DNA of 64,000 bases from Oryzisolibacter propanilivorax (GTDB lineage: Bacteria; Pseudomonadota; Gammaproteobacteria; Burkholderiales; Burkholderiaceae_C). Below the pieces are notes generated by a model, which searched no databases, was not told where the DNA came from, and worked only from the letters and a program-made list of their open reading frames with translations. This document shows positions 41,152 through 48,911 of the stretch, piece by piece. Where the stretch lies: NCBI RefSeq assembly GCF_900103645.1, contig NZ_FNHP01000006.1:1-64000 (forward strand), read 5' to 3'. Position 1 is the first letter of the stretch. Every line of letters begins with the position of its first letter. Made by a program: the position numbers and the translations under genes.

Positions 41152-42422
41152 AGGCGGCGCTGACGACACACTGGCCGCTGGCCCTGGCGCTGTGTCTCGC
41201 CGGGGCCGTGCAGGCCGCCACCCTCACCGTGCGCCCGGGCGAGGACCTGGCCGCCACCGTGCAGGCGGCGCAGGCCGGCGACGTGGTGCAGGTCGAGCGC
41301 GGCCACTACCGTGCCAACCTGCTGATCGACAAGCCGCTCACCCTGCGCGGCCTGGACCGGCCCACCGTCAGCGGCGGCCTGCAGGGCGACACCATCCGCG
41401 TCACCGCGCCGGATGTGGTCATCGAGGGCCTGATCGTGCGCGACTCGGGTGACGACCTGAAGGCGCAGAACGCCGGCATCTACCTCTACCCCGGCGCGCA
41501 CCGCGCCATCGTGCGCCGCTGCGACCTGGCCTACAACCTGTTCGGCCTGTGGATCGAAAAGGCCGACGACGTGCTGATCGAGCACAACAACATCACCGGC
41601 AAGCGCGAGTACGCCTCGCCCCAGCGCGGCAACGGCGTGCAGCTGTACAACACTAAGCGCGCCAAGATCTTGAACAACGAGATCAGCTTCGTGCGCGACG
41701 CGCTGTACGTGGACGTGTCGCACAACGCCGTGTTCAAGGGCAACCGGCTGCACCACAGCCGCTATGGCACGCACTACATGAACTCCTACCACAACCTGTG
41801 GGAGGACAACGACACCTACTACAACCGCGGCGGCCTGGCGCTGATGGAGGTGCGCCACCAGGAGGTGCGCAACAACCGCGCCTGGGGCAATTCCGACCAC
41901 GGCATCATGCTGCGCACGTTGCAGGACTCGGTCATCGAGAACAACGTCGTCGCTGGCAACAGCCGGGGTTTCTTCATCTACGACGTCGAGTACATCACGC
42001 TCAACGGCAACCTGATCGTCGACAACACCGTGGGCGTGCACCTGTCGGCGGGCTCGAAGAACAACGAGGTCGAGGGCAACGACATCATTGGCAACCGCGA
42101 GCAGGTGCGCTACGTGGGCGCGCGTGACGAGACCTGGGGCGCGAAAAGCGGCAACCACTGGAGCAACTACCTCGGCTGGGACCGCGACGGCGACGGCCGC
42201 GGCGACGTGCCCTACGAGGCCAACGACATGGTGGACCGCCTGACCTGGCGCCACCCCAGCATCAAGCTGCTGCTGGCCAGCCCCGCGGTGCAGGCGCTGC
42301 GCCTGGTGGGCCGGCAGTTTCCCATTCTGCGGGCGCCCTCGGTGGTCGACCCCCAGCCGCGCATGCGGCCCGCACACAACAACTGGAGCGAATGGCGTGG
42401 CAAGCGTTTCCCCGGCCACTGA
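41145..42422 (+). CDS. nosD: Copper-site maturation protein NosD
   Basis: NosD is a periplasmic right-handed beta-helix (CASH domain) protein required, with the NosFY transporter, to build the CuZ centre of NosZ. The 425-residue precursor has a Sec signal (WPLALALCLAGAVQA). Repeating beta-helix turns with N-rich corners follow (IEHNNITGKREY, ILNNEISFVRDALYV, IENNVVAGNSRGF). The C-terminal SGNHWSNYLGWDRDGDGRGD is typical. It overlaps the nosR end by seven bases and is overlapped by nosF by 26 bases. Confidence 0.96.
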   Translation: MVKAALTTHWPLALALCLAGAVQAATLTVRPGEDLAATVQAAQAGDVVQVERGHYRANLLIDKPLTLRGLDRPTVSGGLQGDTIRVTAPDVVIEGLIVRDSGDDLKAQNAGIYLYPGAHRAIVRRCDLAYNLFGLWIEKADDVLIEHNNITGKREYASPQRGNGVQLYNTKRAKILNNEISFVRDALYVDVSHNAVFKGNRLHHSRYGTHYMNSYHNLWEDNDTYYNRGGLALMEVRHQEVRNNRAWGNSDHGIMLRTLQDSVIENNVVAGNSRGFFIYDVEYITLNGNLIVDNTVGVHLSAGSKNNEVEGNDIIGNREQVRYVGARDETWGAKSGNHWSNYLGWDRDGDGRGDVPYEANDMVDRLTWRHPSIKLLLASPAVQALRLVGRQFPILRAPSVVDPQPRMRPAHNNWSEWRGKRFPGH

Positions 42423-43329
42423 CGGCCTGGCCATCACCCTGCGCGGCGTGCGCAAGCACTACGGCGCACTGCACGCGGTCGACGGCGTCGATCTGGACGT
42501 CCCCGAGGGCCAGATCCTCGGCCTGATCGGCCACAACGGCGCCGGCAAGAGCACGCTGTTCAAGATGATGTTGGGCCTGGTGGCGCCCACCGCCGGCGAG
42601 ATCCGCGTGGCCGGCGCGCCGATCGCCGGGCGCGGCGCGCGCGCGGCGCGCCGCCAGCTCGGCTACCTGCCCGAGAACGTGGTGCTGTACGACAACCTGG
42701 ACGGGCTGGAGACGCTGCGCTTCTTCGCCCGGCTGAAAGGCGCGTCGCTGGCGCAGTGCCCGCAGCTGCTGGAGCGCGTGGGTCTGGCGCACGCCGGGCG
42801 CCGGCCGGTGCGCGAATATTCCAAGGGCATGCGCCAGCGCCTGGGGTTCGCCCAGGCGCTGCTGGGCAGCCCGCGCGTGCTGTTCCTGGACGAGCCGACC
42901 AACGGCCTGGACCCGCAGGCCATCCGCGACTTCTACGCCCGGCTGCGCGAGCTGCAGGCCGGCGGCGTCACCGTCGTCATCACCTCGCACATCCTGGCCG
43001 AACTGCAGGAGCGCGTGGACCGCTTGGCCATCCTGGCCTCGGGCCGGCTGCAGGCCGTGGGCAGCGTGCAGGCGCTGCGCGAGCGCATGCAGATGCCGCT
43101 GACCGTGCGGCTGCAACTGGCGCCCGAACACCGCGCCGAGGCCGCCAGCGCGCTGGCGCAGGCTGCCGGTGCCACGCCCGAGGCCACCCCGGACGGCCTG
43201 GTGCTGCGCTGCGCGCGCGAGCGCAAGCTGGCGGTGCTGGCCGCTGTGGGCGCCCTGGGCGCGCGTGTGCAGGACGTGCAACTCATCGAACCCTCGCTGG
43301 AAGACGTGTTCTTCGGCTTTTCCGGCTGA
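42397..43329 (+). CDS. nosF: NosF, ABC transporter ATPase for NosZ maturation
   Basis: NosF is the cytoplasmic ATPase that drives the NosY permease during CuZ assembly. In the 310-residue protein, Walker A is GHNGAGKST, the signature sequence is SKGMRQRLGFAQ, and Walker B is VLFLDEPTNGLDP. The H-loop is in VITSHILAEL. The start is GTG at 42397, inside the end of nosD, so translation is probably coupled. Confidence 0.96.
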   Translation: MASVSPATDGLAITLRGVRKHYGALHAVDGVDLDVPEGQILGLIGHNGAGKSTLFKMMLGLVAPTAGEIRVAGAPIAGRGARAARRQLGYLPENVVLYDNLDGLETLRFFARLKGASLAQCPQLLERVGLAHAGRRPVREYSKGMRQRLGFAQALLGSPRVLFLDEPTNGLDPQAIRDFYARLRELQAGGVTVVITSHILAELQERVDRLAILASGRLQAVGSVQALRERMQMPLTVRLQLAPEHRAEAASALAQAAGATPEATPDGLVLRCARERKLAVLAAVGALGARVQDVQLIEPSLEDVFFGFSG

Positions 43330-43340
43330 AGGTACTGTCC

Positions 43341-44156
43341 ATGGAACTGTCCCAAATCTTCACCATCGCCGCCAAGGAGCTGCGCGACCGCCTGCGCAAC
43401 CGCTGGGTGCTGGCCGTGGCCCTGGTGTTCACCGTGTTCTCGCTGGTCATCGCCTACTTCGGTGGCGCGCAGCAGGGCCAAGTGGGCTTTCGCTCGATCG
43501 AATTCACCATCGCCAGCCTGGTCAGCCTGGTGATCTACCTGATCCCGCTGATCGCCCTGCTGCTAGGCTTCGACGCCATCGTCGGCGAGCGCGAGCGCGG
43601 CTCACTGGACCTGCTGCTGGCGCTGCCCATCACCCGGCTGGAGCTGCTGCTGGGCAAGTACTTGGGGCTGGCGCTGGCGCTCACCCTGTCCACCCTGGTG
43701 GGTTTCGGTTCGGTGGCGCTGCTGCTGTGGCGGCACATGAGCGCGAGCGCGCTGTACCACTACGCCGGCTTCATGGTCTCGTCGGTGCTGCTGGGGCTGG
43801 CGTTCCTGAGCCTGGCGGTGCTGCTGTCGGTCGTCGCGCGCGAGCGCACGCGCGCCTCGGGGCTGGCGATCGCCACTTGGTTCTTCTTCGTGCTGGTGTT
43901 CGACCTGCTGCTGCTGGGCGTGCTGGTCACCACCGGCGGGCAGTTTGCCGGCGACGCCTTCGCCTGGCTGCTGCTGCTCAACCCCGCGGACGTGTTCCGC
44001 ATCCTGAACGTGTTCTCGCTGGAGGACGTGCGCACCCTGTACGGCCTGGCCAGCGTGGTGCCGGCCTCGCTCGGCAACCCGCTGACCATGGGCGGCGTGA
44101 TGCTGGCCTGGATCGCGCTGCCGCTGGTGCTGGCCCACTGGAGATTCAAGCCATGA
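43341..44156 (+). CDS. nosY: NosY, ABC permease for NosZ maturation
   Basis: NosY is the membrane subunit paired with NosF. The 271-residue protein has about six membrane helices, and the loop EREGSLDLLLALPITR-like segment (here ERERGSLDLLLAL) is typical of ABC-2 permeases. It starts at 43341, 11 bases after the nosF stop. The last four bases (ATGA) are shared with the nosL start, so nosFYL form a tightly coupled unit. Confidence 0.95.
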   Translation: MELSQIFTIAAKELRDRLRNRWVLAVALVFTVFSLVIAYFGGAQQGQVGFRSIEFTIASLVSLVIYLIPLIALLLGFDAIVGERERGSLDLLLALPITRLELLLGKYLGLALALTLSTLVGFGSVALLLWRHMSASALYHYAGFMVSSVLLGLAFLSLAVLLSVVARERTRASGLAIATWFFFVLVFDLLLLGVLVTTGGQFAGDAFAWLLLLNPADVFRILNVFSLEDVRTLYGLASVVPASLGNPLTMGGVMLAWIALPLVLAHWRFKP

Positions 44157-44710
44157 CGACCTGTTCCTGCCACCATCCCTCGCGCCGCCGCGCGCTGGGC
44201 CTTGCCGCGCTGGCGGCACTGTCCGCCGGCGGCCTGCTGGCCGCCTGCGGCGACCAGGCAGCGCAGCAGGCGGCCATCGCCCCGGTGGAGATCGACCGCG
44301 GCACCAGCTGCGAGCTGGACGGCATGCTGCTGGCCGACTACCCCGGGCCGAAGGCCCAGGTGCACTACGCCGGCCAGGACCGGCCGTCGTTCTTCTGCGA
44401 CACGGTGGAATTCTTCAACGTGCTGCTGGCCGGCGAGCAGGTGCGCGCCGTGCGCGCGGCCTACGTGCAGGACATGGGCCAGGCGCAGTGGGACGCGCCG
44501 CAGGGCCACTGGATCGACGCCAAGGGCGCGTTCTACGTAGTGGGCAGCAAGCGCCACGGCTCGATGGGGCCGACGATCGCCAGCTTCGCGCAGCGGGCCG
44601 ATGCCGACAAGTTCGCCGGCGAGTACGGCGGCAAGGTGCTGGCCTTTGCCGAGGTCAAGCCGGACATGGTGGACCTGAGCGGCGGCGCGCTGCACGACAC
44701 GCGCATGTAG
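44153..44710 (+). CDS. nosL: Copper chaperone NosL
   Basis: NosL is an outer-facing lipoprotein that binds Cu(I) and supplies copper for CuZ assembly. The 185-residue precursor has SRRRALGLAALAA and lipobox LLAAC. The putative copper-binding motif after the signal is SCELDGMLLADYPGP, with Cys and Met ligands. KAQVHYAGQDRPSFFCDTVEF is a further family segment. The start overlaps the nosY stop as ATGA. A second NosL-like gene follows directly. Confidence 0.92.
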   Translation: MTTCSCHHPSRRRALGLAALAALSAGGLLAACGDQAAQQAAIAPVEIDRGTSCELDGMLLADYPGPKAQVHYAGQDRPSFFCDTVEFFNVLLAGEQVRAVRAAYVQDMGQAQWDAPQGHWIDAKGAFYVVGSKRHGSMGPTIASFAQRADADKFAGEYGGKVLAFAEVKPDMVDLSGGALHDTRM

Positions 44711-44729
44711 GCGCCCCCAGGCTTCCACC

Positions 44730-45362
44730 ATGCTTGCATCGTCCACGCTCGCCCTGCCTTGGTCGAACCGCCGCGCTTGGCTGGCGCTGGCGCTGGCCGG
44801 TACCGCCGGCGGCGCCGCGCTGCTGGCGCACCCCTGGCTGCGGCCGGCTACTGGGGTGGGGCTGCCTGAGGACGATGTCTGCGTGGTGGCGCCACCCCTG
44901 CCGCACGACCCGGCCAGCGGCCTGGCGCCGACGGCCGCGCGCGCCATCCCGCCCCAGGCGCGCTGCCCGGTGTGCGGCATGTTCCCGGCGCGTGCACCGG
45001 ACTGGGCGGCGCAGCTCATCTTCGATGGCGGCGACGCGCATTTCTTCGACTCGCCGCTGTCGCTGCTGCAATACCTGCACGACATGCCGCGCTACAGCCC
45101 CGGCCGCGCACCGGGGTCGGTGGCCGCGCTGTACGTGACCGATGCCGGGCCGCAGCGCCATGGCTGGATCGACGCGCGCAGCGCCTGGTACGTGCACGGC
45201 TCCGACGCGCGGGGGCCGATGCGCGCCGGCAACCTGCCGGCGTTCGCCACGCGGCAGGCAGCGCAGGACTTTGCCGCGCGGCGCGGCGGCCAGGCGCTGG
45301 CCTTCGATGAGGTGGACGCGCGGCTGCTCGCCACGCTGGCGGTCCCCGTGCACCGGCACTGA
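44730..45362 (+). CDS. Second NosL-family protein
   Basis: This 210-residue protein also fits the NosL family. It has one hydrophobic N-terminal segment (ALALAGTAGGAALLA), here without a clear lipobox, so it is probably membrane-anchored. The metal-binding motif CPVCGMFPARAPDWAAQ is closer to the family consensus than that of the upstream NosL. AQLIFDGGDAHFFDSPLSLLQYL is conserved in the family. It starts 19 bases after nosL and closes the rightward nos operon. A distinct copper-handling step is possible. Confidence 0.85.
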   Translation: MLASSTLALPWSNRRAWLALALAGTAGGAALLAHPWLRPATGVGLPEDDVCVVAPPLPHDPASGLAPTAARAIPPQARCPVCGMFPARAPDWAAQLIFDGGDAHFFDSPLSLLQYLHDMPRYSPGRAPGSVAALYVTDAGPQRHGWIDARSAWYVHGSDARGPMRAGNLPAFATRQAAQDFAARRGGQALAFDEVDARLLATLAVPVHRH

Positions 45363-45381
45363 CGGCCCGGCCGCCGCAGGC

Positions 45382-46206
45382 TCACTCCGCCCAGGTCACC
45401 AGCCCCGACCAGGCCGTCGCCAGCACCACCAGCCCAAAGCCGATGCGGTACCAGGCGAACGGTACGAAGCTGTGCGAGCTGATGTAGCGCAGCAGCCAGC
45501 GCACACAGGCCCAGGCGCTCAGGAAGGAAAACACCAGCCCCACGGCGAACATCGGCAGGTCGGCGGCCGACAGCAGCGCGCGCTCCTTGTACAGGCTGTA
45601 CACGCCCGCGCCGATCAGCGTCGGGATCGCCAGGAAGAACGAATAGTCCGTCGCCGCCTTGCGCGACAGGCCCAGCAGCATGCCGCCGATGATGGTCGCG
45701 CCGCTGCGGCTGGTGCCCGGCACCATCGCCAGGCACTGCACCAGGCCGACTTTCAGCGCGTCCAGCGGCGTCATGTCGTCCACGCTGTGGACGCGCACCG
45801 CCGCCTGCTGGCGCCGCTCGGCCCACAGGATGATGAAGCCGCCCAGGATGAAGGTGCTGGCGACGATCACCGGGGTGAACAGGTGCTCCTTGATGGCGCG
45901 GCCCAGCAGCAGGCCCAGCACCACGGCGGGCAGGAAGCCGATCAGCACGTTCAATGCGAAGCGCTGCGCCTGGCGCTGCGTCGGCAGCGCCACCAGCGTG
46001 GTGCGGATGCGCTGCCAGTACACCAGGATCACGGCGAAGATGGCGCCGGTCTGGATGGCGATGTCGAAGACCTTGGCCTTGGCGTCGTCGAAGCCCAGCA
46101 GGCTGCCGGCCAGGATCAGGTGCCCGGTGGAGGAGATGGGCAAAAACTCGGTCAAGCCCTCGACCACGCCCATGATGGCGGCCTTGAGCAGCAAAACGAT
46201 GTCCAC
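45382..46206 (-). CDS. uppP: Undecaprenyl-diphosphatase
   Basis: UppP (BacA) dephosphorylates undecaprenyl pyrophosphate to recycle the lipid carrier for cell-wall and glycan synthesis. From the GTG at 46206 it is 274 residues. Motifs are [20 protein letters not shown] and [19 protein letters not shown], with the catalytic Glu and Arg. Multiple hydrophobic helices match the family. The open frame extends 19 residues further, but the family starts here. It faces the nos operon end to end across 19 bases. Confidence 0.96.
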   Translation of the reverse strand: MDIVLLLKAAIMGVVEGLTEFLPISSTGHLILAGSLLGFDDAKAKVFDIAIQTGAIFAVILVYWQRIRTTLVALPTQRQAQRFALNVLIGFLPAVVLGLLLGRAIKEHLFTPVIVASTFILGGFIILWAERRQQAAVRVHSVDDMTPLDALKVGLVQCLAMVPGTSRSGATIIGGMLLGLSRKAATDYSFFLAIPTLIGAGVYSLYKERALLSAADLPMFAVGLVFSFLSAWACVRWLLRYISSHSFVPFAWYRIGFGLVVLATAWSGLVTWAE

Positions 46207-46301
46207 GCGCGGTTTCCGTTCGGTTGGCAAAAAATGCGAAGCGCGGATTATGGGCGCCGGCACGACAGCGCTGGTGGCGCGGGCGCGTTACGCTGTGCGG
46301 C

Positions 46302-47555
46302 ATGACCCGCCCTGCCCCGGCGCCGCGTGCGCGCCCCCCGGCCTCCTCACGCGCCCTGCTGTGGATGCTCGTCGCGCTGACCTCCGGCTTCACCCTCAGC
46401 ACCGCGTTCCGCACCGTCGCCGCCATGCTGGCCGCGCCGCTGCAGCAGGATTTCGCGCTGTCGCCGCAGGCGCTGGGCATCTTTGCCGGCACCTTCCACT
46501 TTGCCTTCGGCGCCATGCAGATGTTCATGGGCATCAGCATCGACCTGTACGGCGTACGGCGCACCATCCTGGCGGTGTTCCCGCTGGCCATCGGCGGGGC
46601 GCTGCTGTCGGCGCTGGCGCCGGGCTTCGGCTGGCTGGTGCTGGCGCAGGCGCTGATCGGCGTGGGCTGCGCACCGGCGTTCCTGGTGTGCACGGTGTTC
46701 ATCGCGCGGCATTTCGCGCCGGCGCGCTTCGCCGCGCTGTCGGGCGCGGCGATGGCGCTGGGCACGGTGGGCATGCTGCTGACCGGCACGCCGCTGGCCT
46801 GGGTGGTGCAGGCGTGGTCGTGGCGCGCGGGCTTCGGCGTGCTGGCGGCGCTGGCGCTGCTGGCCTGGATGTGGATGTGGCGCGGCGTGCACGAGCCGGC
46901 CGTGGCGGCGACGGCCGATGCACCTCCGCGCGAATCATTGGCCGAGGCCGCGCGCCGCTTCGCCGCGCTGCTGGCATTGCCGCACACCTGGGGCATCGTG
47001 GCGCTGGGCGCGGTGACCTATGCGGCGCTGATCGCGCTGCGCGGGCTGTGGCTGGGGCCGATGCTGATCGCACGCCACAGCTGGTCGCTGGTGGACAGCG
47101 GCAACGTGGCGCTGGCGTTGTCGCTGGTGGCGCTGGCCGGGCCGCTGCTGTTCGGCCGCATCGACCCCGGTCCGGCACAGCGCCGGCGCTGGCTGCTGGC
47201 CTGCACGCTGGCCATGGCGGCGCTGTTCGCGGCGCTGGCGCTGCGCCTGCCGCCCGCGCTGGAGGTGGCGCTGATGCTGGCCATCGGGCTGCTGTCGGGC
47301 TTCATCGTGCTGCAGTACGCCGACGTGCGCGCGGCCTACCCGGCGCAGCTGACGGGCCGCGCCATGGCGGTGTTCACCATGGCCATGTTCCTGGGCGTGG
47401 CGGCGCTGCAGTGGTTCACCGGCGTGGTGGCGTCGCTGGCGCAGGGCCGCGTGGACGACCCGTTCGGGCCGGTGATGGCGGCGATCGCCGCGCTGCTGGT
47501 GCTGGCCGGCCTGGCGTTTGCCCGGCTGCCGCAGCCGCCGGCCGCCGGAGGTTGA
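46302..47555 (+). CDS. MFS transporter
   Basis: This is a major facilitator superfamily permease, 417 residues, with about 12 membrane helices. The loop between helices 2 and 3 has ISIDLYGVRRTILAVFP, resembling the family DRxGRR motif. The start at 46302 gives a short Pro/Arg-rich cytoplasmic N-terminus. No substrate can be deduced. It stands alone between uppP and the FAD monooxygenase gene. Confidence 0.85.
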   Translation: MTRPAPAPRARPPASSRALLWMLVALTSGFTLSTAFRTVAAMLAAPLQQDFALSPQALGIFAGTFHFAFGAMQMFMGISIDLYGVRRTILAVFPLAIGGALLSALAPGFGWLVLAQALIGVGCAPAFLVCTVFIARHFAPARFAALSGAAMALGTVGMLLTGTPLAWVVQAWSWRAGFGVLAALALLAWMWMWRGVHEPAVAATADAPPRESLAEAARRFAALLALPHTWGIVALGAVTYAALIALRGLWLGPMLIARHSWSLVDSGNVALALSLVALAGPLLFGRIDPGPAQRRRWLLACTLAMAALFAALALRLPPALEVALMLAIGLLSGFIVLQYADVRAAYPAQLTGRAMAVFTMAMFLGVAALQWFTGVVASLAQGRVDDPFGPVMAAIAALLVLAGLAFARLPQPPAAGG

Positions 47556-47563
47556 TGGCGGAT

Positions 47564-47597
47564 GCTGCCGGCCGGCAGCGGTGTTTTCAACGAAAAC
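47564..47597. other. Paired palindromes after the MFS gene
   Basis: GCTGCCGGCCGGCAGC (47564-47579) is a 16-base perfect palindrome, followed by GTTTTC-AAC-GAAAAC (47583-47597). The second palindrome overlaps the end of the repeat copy next to it. Together they lie between convergent genes and could provide bidirectional termination. Confidence 0.45.
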
Positions 47598-47645
47598 CGG
47601 CTCCAGCCCTTGTATATCAGGGGCTTGCAGCTATGCAATTTATAG
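47583..47645 (-). repeat. Dispersed 60-bp repeat, copy 5 (MFS/monooxygenase gap)
   Basis: On the minus strand it reads CTATAAATTGCATAGCTGC, AAGCCCCTG, ACAAGGGCTGGAGCCGG and TTTTCGTTGAAAAC. Hairpin arms AGCCC and GGGCT are present. It lies between two convergent genes. Confidence 0.78.
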
Positions 47646-47659
47646 CTAAAGCCAACTTG

Positions 47660-48862
47660 TCACCCGCCCTGGTATAGCCAGGGCATATCCAGCAGCCGCT
47701 CGCCCAGCAGCCGCATGGCCGCATCGCGCCCCCAGCGCAGCAGGCCGGTGGCGTGGAAGATGGTGCCGTTGCGGCGGGAACGTTCCTGTACCCGGGCGTT
47801 GCGCTGCCAGCGCTGCTCGGCATAGCACTGCAGGCGTCGGGCAGTATCCAGACCGTGCATGGCCAGGCAGCGTTGCAGCGCCACGGCGTCCTCGATGGCC
47901 ATGCCGGCGCCCTGCGCCAGATACGGCCGCATGGGATGCGCCGCGTCGCCCAGCAGCGCCACCCGGCCCTGCGCCATCTGCCGCGGGCCGGCGACCGGCG
48001 GGCGGTCCAGCAGCGGCCACAGGCGCCAGCCGCTGCCGGCCTGCGGCACGGCGCGCACCAGGTCCTGCAGCGGTGCGCAGGTCCGCGCCAGCGCCACTTC
48101 CAGCTGCGCGGCATTGGCGGCGTGGTCCCAATGCTCCAGGTCATGCGGCGCCTGGCCATGGTGGATGGCGACGACGTTCAGCAGCTCGCCGCGGCGCACC
48201 GGGTAGTGCACGACGTGCAGGCGCGGTCCCAGCCAGGCGGTGACGATCTGCGAGCGCAGCGCGGCCGGCAGCGCGTCCTGGCGCACCACGGCACGGTAGG
48301 CCAGATGGCCGCTGACGCGTGTGTCGGCCTCGCCCAGCAGTTGCGCGCGCACGCTGCTGCGCAGTCCGTCGGCACCAATCAGCGCGCGCCCCGGCACGGT
48401 CAGCAACCGGCCGTCGGCATCCAGCAGCCGGGCGATCACCACGCCCTCCTGGCATTCGTAGCCCTGCAGCGTGTGGCCGGTGTGCAGCTGTACGCCGGCC
48501 TGCCGGCGCACTGCCGCCAGCAGCAGCGCGTGCAGGTCGGCGCGGTGGACGGTGGCGTAGGCCGCGCCATGGCGCAGGGTGATGTCCGCGCCCAGGCGCA
48601 GCCGGCCCAATTCGCGGCCGCTGCCGGCGCTGCGCACCACCAGGCGTTCGGGGAACGCGGCTACCTCGCGCAGCGCGTCCGACAGGCCCCAGGCCTGGAG
48701 CAGCCGCACCACGTTCGGACCCAGCTGCACGCCGGCACCGACTTCGGTGAAGGCCGGCGCGCGTTCGTGGAGCCGTGCCGGCCAGCCAGCGTGCGCGCTG
48801 GCCAGCGCCGCGGCCAGGCCTCCGATACCGCCGCCGGCGATCAGGATGTGCGATTGCTGCAT
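47660..48862 (-). CDS. FAD-dependent aromatic hydroxylase-like monooxygenase
   Basis: This is a class A flavoprotein monooxygenase resembling 3-hydroxybenzoate 6-hydroxylase and salicylate hydroxylase, 400 residues from 48862. The Rossmann motif is ILIAGGGIGGLAAALASAHAG. A later DG motif is ALIGADGLRSSVR. The FAD-ribityl motif is VALLGDAAHPMRPYLAQGAGMAIEDA. NAD(P)H is the probable reductant. The aromatic substrate is not identifiable, and no ring-cleavage gene is adjacent. Confidence 0.87.
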   Translation of the reverse strand: MQQSHILIAGGGIGGLAAALASAHAGWPARLHERAPAFTEVGAGVQLGPNVVRLLQAWGLSDALREVAAFPERLVVRSAGSGRELGRLRLGADITLRHGAAYATVHRADLHALLLAAVRRQAGVQLHTGHTLQGYECQEGVVIARLLDADGRLLTVPGRALIGADGLRSSVRAQLLGEADTRVSGHLAYRAVVRQDALPAALRSQIVTAWLGPRLHVVHYPVRRGELLNVVAIHHGQAPHDLEHWDHAANAAQLEVALARTCAPLQDLVRAVPQAGSGWRLWPLLDRPPVAGPRQMAQGRVALLGDAAHPMRPYLAQGAGMAIEDAVALQRCLAMHGLDTARRLQCYAEQRWQRNARVQERSRRNGTIFHATGLLRWGRDAAMRLLGERLLDMPWLYQGG

Positions 48863-48911
48863 GGCGGCGATTGTCGCGTCCCGTGGTGCGGTGCCTGGCC
48901 TGCGGCGCCGG

